Part shown: piece by piece, positions 1 to 11,524 of the stretch
Position numbering within the stretch: the first letter of the stretch is position 1
Layout: every line of letters starts with the position of its first letter
Assembly (NCBI RefSeq): GCF_030247185.1
Contig: NC_080572.1
Span: forward strand, 247,348,570-247,412,569
Reading direction: 5' to 3'
DNA: 64,000 bases
Source of the DNA: Malaya genurostris
Lineage: Eukaryota; Arthropoda; Insecta; Diptera; Culicidae
The notes under the pieces: model-generated
What the model saw: only the letters and a program-made list of their open reading frames with translations
Told to the model about the DNA's origin: nothing
Database searches by the model: none
Program-made: the position numbers and the translations under genes

Positions 1-210
1 TCAATAGTTATCAATTGTTCAAAAGAGATCTCATTTACAATCTTCTGCTCAAGTTCCTCTAGCAAGCTTTCCTCAAGAAATGGAGAGGTAGGACATTTCC
101 TTGCATTCGCGAAGATAACAATCCTTTGTTCTTACCGGTGAATTACACAGTAATGTTTCCAAAGGCGTTTCACAATCAATTTGAAAGGAATATTTTTTGA
201 GGCTGTGAAG

Positions 211-235
211 CATTATGTAAACACTTTCATGAATT
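211..235. repeat. Left copy of a 25-bp direct repeat (candidate target-site duplication)
   Basis: The 25 bases 211-235 recur without mismatch at 1511-1535. The pair brackets a 1,275-bp segment. A perfect 25-bp repeat at this distance is best explained as a LINE-type target-site duplication, although a chance or recombinational origin is not excluded. Confidence 0.6.
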
Positions 236-1510
236 AGCATTAGCATTAGCATTAGCATTAGAGACCGCCGTGTGTTGCTACTCCGTTATTGATCTGGACA
301 AATTGAGATTGCAAAATGATTTTTTGAAGTAACATGTTTGGGAATAACACATTGTTTCACACTGTGCAAACTGTATTGAACCATGCATGCTGATCAATAC
401 CGACGCCGGCCACGTCCGAATGCAGATCTACTTGGGAGGGAAAGGATTGTTAGTTCGATGCATGTTGCTACTAAGAACCGAGGAATCCTCTGCATTCCCA
501 CATGCATCACAGGAGAGGATACTTTGTTAGTAAATGTTTTAATAATGTTATCATGTGTTTATTGCTCTGAGTAGCCGGCTACCAAGAATGTTTTTAAGTA
601 TTATCGTTTTATGTGTTACTTTGTGCTGGCAATATAATGCACGAAACAGTCAATCTCCGAAATTGACAAAACTCCGGACAGCCGGCTGTCGAGTATGCAG
701 TCACTCGTTTATGCATCTATCTTTCGCGTTTTTTTTAGTCATGCAAAAAAACACATGCGGATTGATGAAAAAAAGGTATCATCTCACTGCTAGGTGAATT
801 AAGCACGTTTTTATAAATGAAACTACGTGATACAAAATAAACGAGCGAATAGGATTTAGACAAAAAAGTTGATTCATTGCATTGAAATATTCTAAACAGT
901 TATTATAAAATCATTTTAAATCACCAAACAAAGGTCAACAGTTTTCACGCGCGTCTTGATTCTTTATTATTTCCGCTTTATTATTTTAATTATTTATTGA
1001 AATTATTAATTGGTTATATTAGTTGATCTGGGCAGCCGGCTACCGAGAAAAATATTAATTTACTGTTTGAAATATTAATATCAAGTGTTTTTTACTATGT
1101 ATTCAATATACCGATATATGTTATCTCTGTTATTAACTTTGTACTATAAACGGATTTGCGCAATGGTTGATTTTTATCATTTATTTTATAATCTTGAAAG
1201 ACAATCTATAACATGGAAGAAGAAATCATTCCTAATAAAACTTTTCTCCGAAGCTAGACGGAAACTGATAGATTGAATAAAGAGATGATTTAGTAAAATA
1301 GAGTAATCAGAAGTAAAACATTGAAAATATCTGATAACTGAAAGGAAAAAGAAACTCCTGCAATTGTCGCCTTTTACGACATGGAAGCAGGAACCCAGTG
1401 GATCTATTCTTGGTTCATTTTTTTCCGCCGGATTCCACACGGCATCTAGGCTGGTACAGTCCGGAGAGAGCTAATAGGTACTATCAATCTCCTAGTGGAC
1501 CCCAGCCCCT
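236..1510 (-). mobile_element. Inserted retroelement-like segment with hexamer tail
   Basis: The segment lies between two identical 25-bp repeats. Its left edge is four copies of AGCATT (236-260), which on the minus strand reads as a 3' tail of TAATGC repeats, as expected for a truncated non-LTR element. At 410-545 it resembles the block at 23400-23570 ('GGAAAGGA.TGTTAGT'), so at least two copies of this family occur here. Near the right end, 1425-1455 resembles 15215-15240 ('CACACGG...CTAG.CTGG'). No reverse transcriptase is visible, so the class rests on tail and target duplication only. Confidence 0.45.
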
Positions 1511-1535
1511 CATTATGTAAACACTTTCATGAATT
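1511..1535. repeat. Right copy of the 25-bp direct repeat
   Basis: Identical to 211-235; marks the right edge of the inserted segment. Confidence 0.6.
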
Positions 1536-2078
1536 GTACAAATACATTCATTATGACAACCTGAAGTATTGAGAAGTTTACAATGGTTTGATGTTAACGC
1601 CGCAATTGTACTGAATTAAATTTGGTGTTTACTGATCTCTTGGAATCGTTGAAAAGATTCTCTAACACTTGAAATCAAAAGCCCTTTCTGAGCCACTATT
1701 AGTTCTGATATGAACGTAATCTCGTTGTGCTGGCAAAGTTCTACTTATATCATCGTCGTAACAGAACTGCAGTACTTAACGTTTTATATCGGGATCCAAT
1801 CCCGATCCGTATTTTATCATCTCTTGAGCAATGTGGGGCCGTAAATTTCGCCTTTAATTTATCAATGATTTCGTCGAATGCTGCAGCCTTAGCTTTCACT
1901 GTTTGAAATTCATCAGATTCATTTTGTGGTGGATGGTCGAATAGTTGTTTCCTGGTGCCTTCAACGATTTTGCAATACTTTTCTTGGCGATAGTTGTCAG
2001 ATCAGAAATTTCTAACTGCTATACGAGATACATTAATTCATTAAATACCTCAACATTTTGATTCCTCAAATCATCCAC
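1536..2078. other. Unassigned AT-rich stretch
   Basis: No frame of useful length, RNA gene or repeat boundary was recognised here. It is the flank into which the mariner at 2081 inserted. Confidence 0.3.
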
Positions 2079-2080
2079 TA

Positions 2081-3356
2081 AAGACTGTCCCAGAAAGTAT
2101 AGACGCACTTTGATTTCGCTGTAAATAATTCACAAGTGTTAGATATTCAAATTTTATTCGATATACTGATAATATTAGACTACAACAACAGAATATAATT
2201 CTCAACATTTGCTACTTAGCCATTGTAGACTAGCTGATGCACCTTCTTGCGAACGTTCCTCATTAAATTCCGTACAGACTTCTTGGCAACAAGTTTTAAC
2301 ACTTTTTACCAATCTTTTTCGTACTGTTGAATGGTTTCGGCTGCCGAGACATGTTTTCTAAGATGTGCCTTCGTTAATGCCCAAAACTCCTCAATTGGTC
2401 GAAGTTGTGGGCAATTTCATGTCTTTTGGGATGAAAGTGACATTTTTGGTAGTATATTATTCTACCGTTGATTTCGAGTAGTGGCAAGAAGCAAGATCTG
2501 GCCAGAAGACAACAGGATCCTTGTGGCTTCGAATCATGGGTAGAAGTCGTTTTTGTAAACATTCCTGGATGTATATTTCGCAGTTCATTGAAGCAGTGGT
2601 GATGAAGGGTTTCCAAATCTTACCGCAGCTACAAGTTGCTTGCCAGACCATAGCTTTCTTACTAAATTTTTCGACTTCAATCGATGTGTCGGACTGGTTC
2701 AACACTTGCCCTTCTCGCACCGTATAATATTGTGGTCCCGACAAGGATTTGTTATCGAGTTTCACGTAGGTTTCGTCGTCCATGGTTAAATTTCCAGCAA
2801 GAATCGTATTGTACAGCTTTCGAACCCTCGGCCTGATCGATGCTTCTTGTTTCGGACTACGTTTTGGTTGTTTCTGTTTCTTACAGGTTCGAAGATTCAA
2901 ACGTTCTTTAGCACGAAGAACATTTGATTTCGAAGTGCCCACTGTTTTGGCCACATCCCGAACTGAAACCTCCTTCTATTGCTCGAACGCCTTCAGTATA
3001 CGTTTATCCAACTGAGGGTTAGCAGGACCGATCCGTTTTCGGTTTATCCTCAAAGGTGTTATCCTCACCGAACTTCCTGATTGCATTTCGCACGGCTTTT
3101 TCACTTACTCCTTTCAATTTTGCTATCTTTCTCGTGACAGTCCGCGTTCTGTGCACCATTTGTACACAATTTTTCGACGTTGTTCTGCTGAAAGTCCACG
3201 CATTTTGAAACAAACCAATGAAAACGAATAAACAACTGCACAAGTGGTTAGAGAAGAGTGTAAACAACAGGAGGCAGCCATAAAAATTGACAGATTCTGA
3301 ACCACTGGGAAATGGCAGCGGTTTTTGGTAGCGTCCATACTTTCTGGGACAGTCTT
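2081..3356 (-). mobile_element. Tc1/mariner element of the DD37E type, both ends present, transposase degenerate
   Basis: The element starts AAGACTGTCCCAGAAAGTAT and ends in the reverse complement of the same sequence, with TA on each side (2079-2080 and 3357-3358). That gives terminal inverted repeats of about 26 bp and a total of 1,276 bp. The coding strand is minus. The longest surviving piece, 2457-2954, keeps the first catalytic block (DDETY) and the second (FWPDLASCHY). The third block is disrupted around 2380-2430, and the N-terminal helix-turn-helix part (3019-3260) is in other frames. It is closely related to the copy at 36327 and more distantly to the intact element at 43552. It is non-autonomous because of frameshifts. 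Confidence 0.9.
2374..3267 (-). pseudogene. Transposase pseudogene, DD37E family
   Basis: Pieces in at least three frames run from about 3260 (N-terminal DNA-binding region, 'AVRNAIRKFGEDNTFEDK') through 2954-2457 (central domain) to about 2290 (C-terminal tail). Visible catalytic residues are the first Asp in DDETY and the second in PDLAS. The matching copy at 36462 shows the third residue as Glu in PIEEFW, 37 residues after the second Asp. Active enzymes of this family bind the terminal repeats and cut and paste at TA. This copy cannot encode one. Confidence 0.85.
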
Positions 3357-3359
3357 TAG

Positions 3360-3978
3360 ATCACTGTGTTGGTAGGATGCTGGGACCAGTGAAGCTGCTG
3401 ATGGTATTTCTTTTAAATCACATCTCGATGTAGCTAGCGGTATTGTTCTCAATTATTTCCCGATGTTGCTGGCGAAGCTGTAGTATGATCTGGCATCTCG
3501 TTGTCACTGGAAGCTAGTGGCTGTGCTCTTTCAACAGACACCAGTCGATATGATTATAATCGCAAATATGCATTGTTATGTTCACAGTAATTGAGCACTG
3601 CTTGAAGCCAAAGTGCTCAATCATACTGTCTGTTACTTTACGACGCTTAGACGAAAAAAGGTTTTCCATTCTCACGGAAACGTCTACGACAATTATATTT
3701 TCCATCATTAAATCACCCTCACTGAATACTATAGTTTGATGATGGCAGTTTTCACACTGACGCTTTGTATTTCGAAAATGTGCTTTTATTGTTGGGTGTA
3801 GGTAATTTTTTATATCATAGGTAAGCTTTTATATATAAAAGTAGGTATTTTTTCTTCAATATGGCGGTTGCTGCCTTGTTGAACCTGTGATTTTTTATAA
3901 ACCAGCGATTATTCTTCAATTTTGTTTTCAATATGTCTAGAAAACAGCTGCTTGCATCGTCTGGATGCCAAAGAATGG
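3360..3978. other. Unassigned AT-rich stretch
   Basis: Between the mariner and the ORF1-only relic. No convincing coding frame, RNA gene or clear repeat edge was seen. Confidence 0.3.
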
Positions 3979-5030
3979 TTTTTTTTTATTTAAAAGATAT
4001 TTTTTATTCAGGCCTATTTGCGTATAAGCTTTACGTGGCCGATTGAGCCGATTTTTTAAATAATTTTTTTTTTGAGTTGGATCTCGTTGTCAACCTTTTT
4101 CTAGGGGTAGAGAAGCTTCCATTTCCCTCCTGCGAGGATTGAGGGGCACTTCGTTCGTGGGTCGTCTCGTCATCCATTGCCGCATCGATGGTATTGTTGT
4201 TGGTTTCGTTGCTAGTTGCTGTAGATGAGCCTTGTTGTACATTGTTTGCAGTTGCTGGTTGGTTGGATGGTAAGTTGTTAACTGCAGCTAATGTACTTTG
4301 TTCTATAGGGAATACGTTGGATGGTTTCGTTGAAGGGGATGATTCACTGTTGTTGGTGACTGTCACAGGTGTACTGGGGTTGCTTGGGTTGGTGTGAAGG
4401 AAGCACCGTTGTCCTTCGGTGTAGTTGTCTCCTTGTCCAGTTTGTCACATGGCTCACCGTAGTGAACAGCTTTTTGGCAATATTGACATGTGGCCATCTG
4501 ATTGTCATAGGTAACAAGTGATTTGCACGGAATTCTGGTATCCTGACCGAAAATCACATAAGAAGGTATAGGCCTCTTCAAGTGTGTGCATAATAAACGT
4601 ACGCCATTTAGAATACCGGGGAAAAATTCTTCCACTTTTCTTTTTCGATAGAGAGAATCTCTCTGTATTGGGACATGGTTTTGCGAATAGATGAATCGAT
4701 GACGCTTGAGGGAAGATCACGCACACACACTTCTATAGCACTATCTTCCATATATATTGGAATGTTGTACTTCATGTTTTCGTGCTCCACATAGTGCACA
4801 TTGTTATTGTCTTTTGCGAATTGAATTGCATCCAACTCTTTATGAAACTGGATATAAACAACATTATTTGTCTTAATGCATTGAAGTAAATGTACACGTT
4901 TAATGTCAAGATGCATTTGCTCCTTAAGCAAACCTTCAAGTTCTCGTATCGAAGGTCGAATTTTGCACTGTCTGAAGTTAGCAATAATTGTATTTTTTTC
5001 GTAGCGGCGGTAGCTTTTGTTCATTTAATT
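3979..5030 (-). mobile_element. ORF1-only LINE relic with poly(A) end
   Basis: On the minus strand a gag-like ORF1 (about 5024 to 4031) is followed within 50 bp by two AATAAA-type signals and an A-run (T-run on plus at 3979-3987). No endonuclease or reverse transcriptase follows the ORF1. The piece looks like a retroposed ORF1 transcript or an internally deleted LINE mobilised in trans. A 5' boundary or target duplication could not be fixed. Confidence 0.6.
4031..5024 (-). pseudogene. LINE ORF1 (gag-like) pseudogene with a CCHC zinc knuckle
   Basis: Three overlapping frames read as one protein of about 330 residues: 5024-4608, 4635-4363 and 4366-4031. The first break, near 4618, is a one-base loss in a T-run (…KWKNF continues as FFPGILNGV…). 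The second is near 4365. The middle frame holds a perfect CX2CX4HX4C zinc knuckle (TCQYCQKAVHYGEPC), the nucleic-acid-binding signature of retroelement ORF1/gag proteins. The C-terminal third is rich in Ser, Asn and Thr and ends in a basic patch (STPRKRLTTRSNSKKK). No partner ORF2 lies downstream. The family is inferred from the knuckle and overall organisation; the clade is not assigned. Confidence 0.7.
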
Positions 5031-5221
5031 AACTCATTTCGAGTTCGTTCTATTGTTCACTACACAATACTGTACTTGGTTTCTTCCGTCCCGACCGTAA
5101 GCGGTTTTGTTTTATCGACTGACTTGGATGAGATGTGAAACCTAACTGAAAGAATAATTAATTCAAAATTTCATGAGGATTACAATAATAGCAAATTTGG
5201 CGATGGAGAACCCGGACTAAT

Positions 5222-6892
5222 TTAAAAAACCTGTTTTAGCCACCTAGTGGTGTAATGATGCCTTTCTCATATTACTCACAACATCATAAATATTACTGTG
5301 AAATTCACAAAAAAAAACAACTGTTCATTGAATAGAAGTACGAAAATTTGTTCGTCCAACAGTCTAAGTCTAACAAACTCTACAAATCCTGTTTACCTTG
5401 TAGTTCCGGAACCGGAAATAGTATCCACAACAAATTTAGGAATTCCGTATAAAACTGTAAGACTTTTCCACACATATAAGCTTGTGAAAATCGATTTCGC
5501 CATCATAAAGAAAGTTTGATGATTTGTAGTTTTTATTCACCATTTTAAATTCTTTCGAAATCGGATTCAGATGACCGGAATAGCCGAAGTTGAATCATTT
5601 GCCAGTAACAAATATGAAACGACATTGACATTCTTTTATATTTTTATAACATTTATTTTACCCTGGCTGTACATTTTTTTATTGTTTCGGTCGCACTTAT
5701 CATAAAATAGCTAAAATTTTTACCGTCTTTTACCAATATCACAAACTAGTAGCAGACAACCGTAACCGTTTAGTTTTCTTTATAGCATGTAGGAAATAAA
5801 ACAAAGCATACATCGTTCATGTTGTATTTTCTTCTTCACGTACCGGTGTTGTACATATTGTCATTCTACATGGCGATTTAAGAACACTTTGACACTCATC
5901 GCCGTGTAACTGCAGAGCCGGAGGTTAGATTCGGATGAAATTTCATAATAGCTTTAAAGATAATATGAGCTTTAGCTAAAATCAAAATTTGTGAAAATTG
6001 GTTCAAGCATCGCAGAGAAATCACGTGGAGACGGCGGATGAATCACGAATTGCAACAGCTGCTAGGAGAACCACCTATCGTACAAACAGCTAAAATCGGA
6101 CGTCTACGATGGGCTGGGCATGTCATAAAGATGTCGGACGACAGCCCAGTGAAAATGGTTCTTGAATCTAATCCGACTGGTACAAGAAGAAGAGGTTCTA
6201 GTTTTGGAGATTTTCTTCACCACTTTCGGTGCTTCCGGAACAGGAAAAGGGGTGGGGAGGGGGGCGAATAGTGCTTAATTGAGTTTTTATGCCTACAAAC
6301 TAATGAGCTCTGCAAACTAGAAGCATTTATCAGACAATTTTATGGGATTTGTACCTGTTTTTGACCATCGTTCGTGGAAAAATTGAAATGAAATTTGTAA
6401 TTTTCCCCTTATCATGTTTTAGTTTTCCGAACCGGAAGTCGGATCCAGATAAAGTGTTTTACAAATTTTTAGGAAACTATAAGACCTTTCATTTGAATCT
6501 TAGATTGCGAAAATCGGCTAGGCGCACTTTTTCTCTAATTTTCACATATTACCACGTAACTTCCGGATCCGGGAAAGTCGGATCCAAATTAAATTCAATT
6601 GCAGGCTATGGATCCATAATACTTTCTATTTGAATCTTGGTTTGTGAAAATCGGTTCAACCATCTCTGAAAAAAGTGAGTGCATATTTTTTTCATTTTTT
6701 TGGTACATATCACCTCGGGATGAATTTCAATAGCAGACCATAAGACCTTTAATTTGAATCGTTTGTGAACACACACACACACATTTACTAAATTCGTGGA
6801 GCTGAGTCGAATGGTATATGACATTCGGCCCTCCGTTAAAAAGTCGGTTTTCACAGTAATTGAATAGCCTTTCTGTATGAGAAAGGCAAAAA
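5222..6892 (+). repeat. Interspersed repeat with GGAAGTCGGATCC subrepeats, copy 1
   Basis: The left end carries a GGTGTAATGATGCCTTTCTC block and the right end TATGAGAAAGGCAAA, so the termini share an inverted TGCCTTTCTCATA. Inside, a unit recurs that contains 'CCGGAAGTCGGATCCAGAT', 'GACCTTTCATTTGAATCT' and 'GTGAAAATCGGTTCA'. Close to the right end are a CA-rich tract and a GGCCCTCCG block. At least six further copies occur in the window. No protein is encoded except an inserted LINE scrap at 6013-6195. Confidence 0.75.
6013..6195 (+). pseudogene. Fragment of a LINE reverse transcriptase C-terminus
   Basis: The frame reads …WRRRMNHELQQLLGEP, then VQTAKIGRLRWAGHVIKMSD, with …TGTRRRG after. The 'RLRWAGHV.RM' and 'RRRG' signature is typical of the C-terminal tail of insect non-LTR reverse transcriptases. 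The piece interrupts a subrepeat unit that is continuous in the copy at 11300-11390, so it is a small insertion. Confidence 0.65.
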
Positions 6893-9427
6893 ATCCTCAT
6901 ATATTTCGAATATGGCTGCATTTATAAAGTAAGTTTCGATAAGCTTTTTCATTGAACGTAGCTTAGAGAATAATATTTCATTACTGAGATACATTTATTC
7001 CTATAAAAACTCCGTTTTTATAAAAATCGTTAAAAAGTTGTTCCACAGGAAACTTTTTTGATTATCACCTCTCCAACTTTCTAAAACATTCATTAATTTC
7101 CTTGTAACTTGTCGTTTTTTGTGATATACAATTTAAAAAATCGTACGGTAAAATAACTGAGAATTTTGAAAAATAAATTTTATTTTCCACTCACGAAAAA
7201 TCGGAAGATTTTTTTTTCAGTGTGTATTTTTTAGAAAGTTCAACTGATTACCTACTTTTTCTTAGACATATTTTTTGTAGAAGCTATAGATTCTAATATG
7301 ACTTAAAACACGTACGCCATTTTCATAAATTAGTCTAGAGTGAAATAAATGTCTCTAGACCAGCGAAAAATACTTCATTTGCTATAACGAACACGAATTG
7401 AAAGTTTCATGTAAATCGAGGGGGGGGGTCGTGCCAACAGGCAGCCGATTCCACATGAAATTACTCTATTGTATGGAGACGTGAAATGTTAGAGAATGTT
7501 GCCAACATCTGTTCGCGTTGGTGCGAAATTCCGCCTCTGCTAAAATGACAAATGTGGCGGAAAAACACGATAGTTGACAACGCTAAAATAGCGTTCAACA
7601 AGCTAAAAACCGGTTGATTCTGGTAGATCATGTAGTTTTATTTCAGTTGCTTTCTTCACAATATCTGTTACCTTTCTCGTTTTCGATGAAATATTATTGC
7701 GAAAAAATCTCCTGCACCGGATGAATCATGGCGAACATGAGACACCTCATAGCAAAATGGGAATGCATTTTGTGACAACTATCACAGCATTCTTTTGAAA
7801 CTTGATATGCGACTGTTACTGTTTATTTTTTGGTACAGTTTCCACTGTCATCTTGGCTCAATTCGTTGAGCTTGTTTCGAACAAACGGCTGACATTGAGG
7901 TGAAAGCATGGCGAAATAGAATTTCTCGACTCAAATTGCTCCTCGACTTATATTTTTGGAAACATGGTAGCTTTCCAAACAAATAAACGAGACTAATGTG
8001 GGTCTAATTCTAACAACAGGATGCTTCATTTAACATCAACCATTTTAATATTGACAATCAAATGGAACCGTTCCGCTTTACTTCGGACTAAAACAGACTG
8101 AGACAAGTCAGTATTCCGAGCTGACCTGCACAACGTAATGAAGATTAAAACAGAATTTAATGAATTTAGCTCAATTTGTTTCCCACCCAGTGTTTCCTTT
8201 GTTGGTTTAGTTTCTTGCCGGGATAATCCACCCACTGACTTGGGAATATTGCCAGACAGTATTAAGCAGCAGCATCGCACAAATTGTGATCTGCGTAGAT
8301 AAATTGGATGGGCGTCCTTTTTCCTTAAAAAACTTTATGTCGAAGATTTGGTGTGTGAGCATGTATGTATGTAGGTTAGCCGGGGTTTCCCTGTGCTTCC
8401 AACCTTACCCGCTGACGATTTTTTCCATTACAAAGCTTTATTGAGAAATATACGATCCACGTCCAGTTTTGCGTCACAGTTCTTCGTATGTGCGACAAAC
8501 AAGGAAGCATGTTCCACTTTTTTTTCGGTAGCATCAGAAAACGGGAAACTTGTGAGCACTACAGCGGATTATATTGTTTACTAAGATACTTTCAACATTT
8601 GCTCCAACAATTGAAAAACTTCACTCCTTTATGTGGTATTTTCGTTGATAATATTATGTATTCCCACACAAATCGGTCACAAGAAAACGTAGCATATAAA
8701 TTCGATACCAACAGAAGAAAAGTAATAATTTTGTGTTCCTTCGTCTTTCGCAAGCAGAGTGAGAAAAGGTTAGCTTCTTTTATTCACACCAAACAAATAA
8801 AGAAACTCCGGCGAATTACGGAAACGGTAACTACCTTTGGGAAAATATACAGCGGATCAATAGTTTCAAAATTGAGTTATTTCTTTCGCTTCCTCTCGCT
8901 CATTTTCGTTTTGATTGAGGAACGAATATTGGCAGTTGCTATAATCAGCTGAAATACAAAGAAAATACAAAGATGCCAGTTTTTTTTACTGATTTGCTGC
9001 TGGAAACTAGCATTTTTTAGGAAATAGTGGAATGATGAAAAATTGGTCAAAAGTAAATAAGCGCACCCTGTTGCTGTTATCAATTATTTCTTAAACACTA
9101 TTTCTTATTAAAGTTTATTGATTGCAAAATATTGAAAAACTATTTGATTAAGTTTCCGACTTTCCAAATGATTCTATGATATTTTTTTAGGTTTCATTTA
9201 ACTAATGACCAATATTTTTCAATTGGGTGCTGCTTTATCAAGTTTGTGGGAATTTGCGCTTGAATACGACAGGAAAGTTGTTCGGCGAAATCAAGCCAAA
9301 ACAGAACGGTTCAAAAAAGTTAACAGGCGTTTTTTACTCCAATTTATCCTATAAATATTCCGAAAAATAGTATAACATGATTCATGTGGTTATTAAATCT
9401 ATTTGTAAACTACTTTTTAGGGCTATC
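6893..9427. other. AT-rich stretch without a recognised gene
   Basis: A G-run lies at 7422-7430 and a short TATG run at 8361-8373. One ATG-initiated frame of 154 codons (8488-8952) has no recognisable domain and biased AT-rich composition; I do not accept it as a gene. No element boundary could be fixed. Confidence 0.3.
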
Positions 9428-9661
9428 TACGTAGTATAACTTGTCCGGGTTGGCGGTTCAATGCATAGGGCACTGATCTTACAAACCAGTTGTCGTATGT
9501 TCGAGCCCCGACCTGGAAGGATTCGTAGTGTCAGTAGAATCGTAGCACCAGCCATGCAATGGTTTCTCTGTACACACGGAATCGGCTGCAAAGTCTGTTG
9601 AAACAGAAGGTCAAATTCCACTACATGTAGTACCAAGGCTTTGCTTACGTAATATAACTTG
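9428..9661 (+). mobile_element. tRNA-derived SINE (SINE200-like), complete, with 16-bp target duplications
   Basis: The SINE body is 9444-9645 (202 bp). It is flanked by 16-bp direct repeats at 9428-9443 and 9646-9661 that differ at one base. The 5' half is tRNA-like: A-box-like TTGGCGGTTCAATG, an anticodon-type hairpin with loop CTTACAA (valine-type UAC) and B-box GTTCGAGCC. A 7-bp acceptor-like pairing (CCGGGTT with GACCTGG) can be drawn. The 3' half, ending TACCAAGGCTTTGC, matches my recollection of mosquito SINE200. It would be transcribed by RNA polymerase III and mobilised by a LINE partner. Confidence 0.8.
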
Positions 9662-10570
9662 AATGCAATCCACTACAAAATGGGAGCTAAAATGAACATA
9701 ACAATGTTTCATGCGGTTCTTCTAAATACGTGGAAGCGATTTTACTGACCACTTCCCCACTGTGCACTGCCACAAATCGCCTGCCAAACCAAGTACTGTT
9801 TTAAAAGGTTTGATAAGTCACCCGTTCCTAGAACTTTTCAAGTAATCTTGACAAGGTAGAAACATGGATTTGCAGCATATTTCCTTCAAGCACAATAGTA
9901 CCTATAGTTACGGATTTATATTCCCTGTGAGCTTATTTTTTTTTACACATGATGTTAATCATATACTTTAGAAAAGAACTGTGCAAAATTTGGTTAGTTT
10001 CTTTACGGTGGGTAAAAAGTTATCATTAGTAATAAGTGCCTTTCATTTTGACGGTTTGAATACTTTGTTTCGACTAAACTGATATAGAGCCAAAATCCTT
10101 ACGTTTAAATGATTCAGCTTTTCAGTCAACCGGATCGAAACGCCTGCTGAACCAAGCATTTTTTTTTATTTGAATTTAATACGTTGATCACTCTTGAGCT
10201 GGTTTCGGTTTACTGGTGTTTACTGGTTTTCTATCAATTGGATCAGCATTCGTAAAATCGCCAAAAAAAATTTGTATGGTTGACAATTTGATTCTAGTCG
10301 ATCATTAAAATGACTTTTCTGAAAGTTATAGTAAAATGAAATATTTCGTCAATTTTTTTATATAGACATGCCATTCTTTATCAAATAAACTATATTTGAA
10401 TGAAACTTTCACATATCGTAGATAATATAATAAATTTAAACTTATTGCATAAAAATTTCAAAAAAATCGGACCCAGTTGTTAAACATTCCCAAAATATTT
10501 TAAGACAGTGTGGAATGAATCAACTTTTTTAATTTTTTCATAAAACACGTCTAAAACTTAAATAAAAACA
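9662..10570. other. Unassigned AT-rich stretch
   Basis: No gene, RNA or clear element edge recognised. Confidence 0.3.
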
Positions 10571-10574
10571 CTGT

Positions 10575-11470
10575 TTTAATCCCTCTAGTTGTGTAATGAT
10601 GCCTTTCTTATATTTTCAAAGACATCCCTAGAAGATTCCGAAAAGAATTTTTTTTCAAACTTGAATAAAATTAGAAACTTTCTTTGGTTATAAACTAACA
10701 TAACATTTATTTTCCTTGACAGTTATATAAAGTTAATAAGAATTTTTATTAATATCTCATCGTCGCACTAAATAAGGGTTTGAAATTTTAAACACTTCAC
10801 TCTATAGTTCCCTATAGAACGTCGGACCCGGATGAAATTCAATTACGTACATACATACATACATACACAGACACAGACTAATCATATTACAATAAACGCT
10901 ACCTTTAAACAAAAGAAGATGTAATTTCAGATTCGATTTAATGACATTTTCATTTCATGCGCTTTAATTTGTCATTTCCATATATAGAGTGGTAATACAG
11001 AATTTTGATCCGCCGAAAAAGATGTACAGATTTTTCTCCTGGAAATGTAGATTTAAATGTGGCAACCATGCACGCTACACGAAATTGAACAAAGCACGTT
11101 GTGTGCTTCGTTCGAAAAGCTGTGGTGTTTCCTTCTTCCGTACCAGCACGAAGCGGTTTTGCATCGTCATTATGTATGACGGTTTGAAAGTTTTGACATT
11201 CATCGCCATATAGTATCGGAACCGGAAGTCGGGTCTAGATGAAATTGCACCATATCTTCTAAAATAATAAGAGCTTTGATATGAATCAAGATTTGTGAAA
11301 ATCGGTTTAACCATTGCTGAGAATTAGAAGTGAGTTCCGTTTTTGGAGCTTTTCTTAACTATTATCGGTGCTTTCTGAAGCGGAAACCGGGGACCAGTAT
11401 TCCCAAAGTAGGTTTATATTTATCAACTAACAAGATCTAGAACATACACATACACACATACACTCAATCA
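10575..11470 (+). repeat. GGAAGTCGGATCC-type interspersed repeat, copy 2
   Basis: Starts with the GTGTAATGATGCCTTTCT block and contains 'GTGAAAATCGGTTTAACC', 'CGGAACCGGAAGTCGGGTC' and CA-rich tracts near 10850 and 11445. Its stretch 11050-11100 resembles 42840-42890 of copy 7. Confidence 0.65.
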
Positions 11471-11524
11471 AGTTAAAACATTGCACAGATTCCGGAAATT
11501 AGTGTGAGGAAAATATTTTTGCAC

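Noticed and set aside
8488..8952. 154-codon ATG frame on plus
   Set aside because: No recognisable domain, Phe/Ile/Lys-rich composition typical of chance translation of AT-rich DNA, and no promoter or splice support.
9444..9512. Functional tRNA-Val gene
   Set aside because: tRNA-like, but with an anticodon-stem mismatch, a poor D-arm and a SINE body and target duplications around it.
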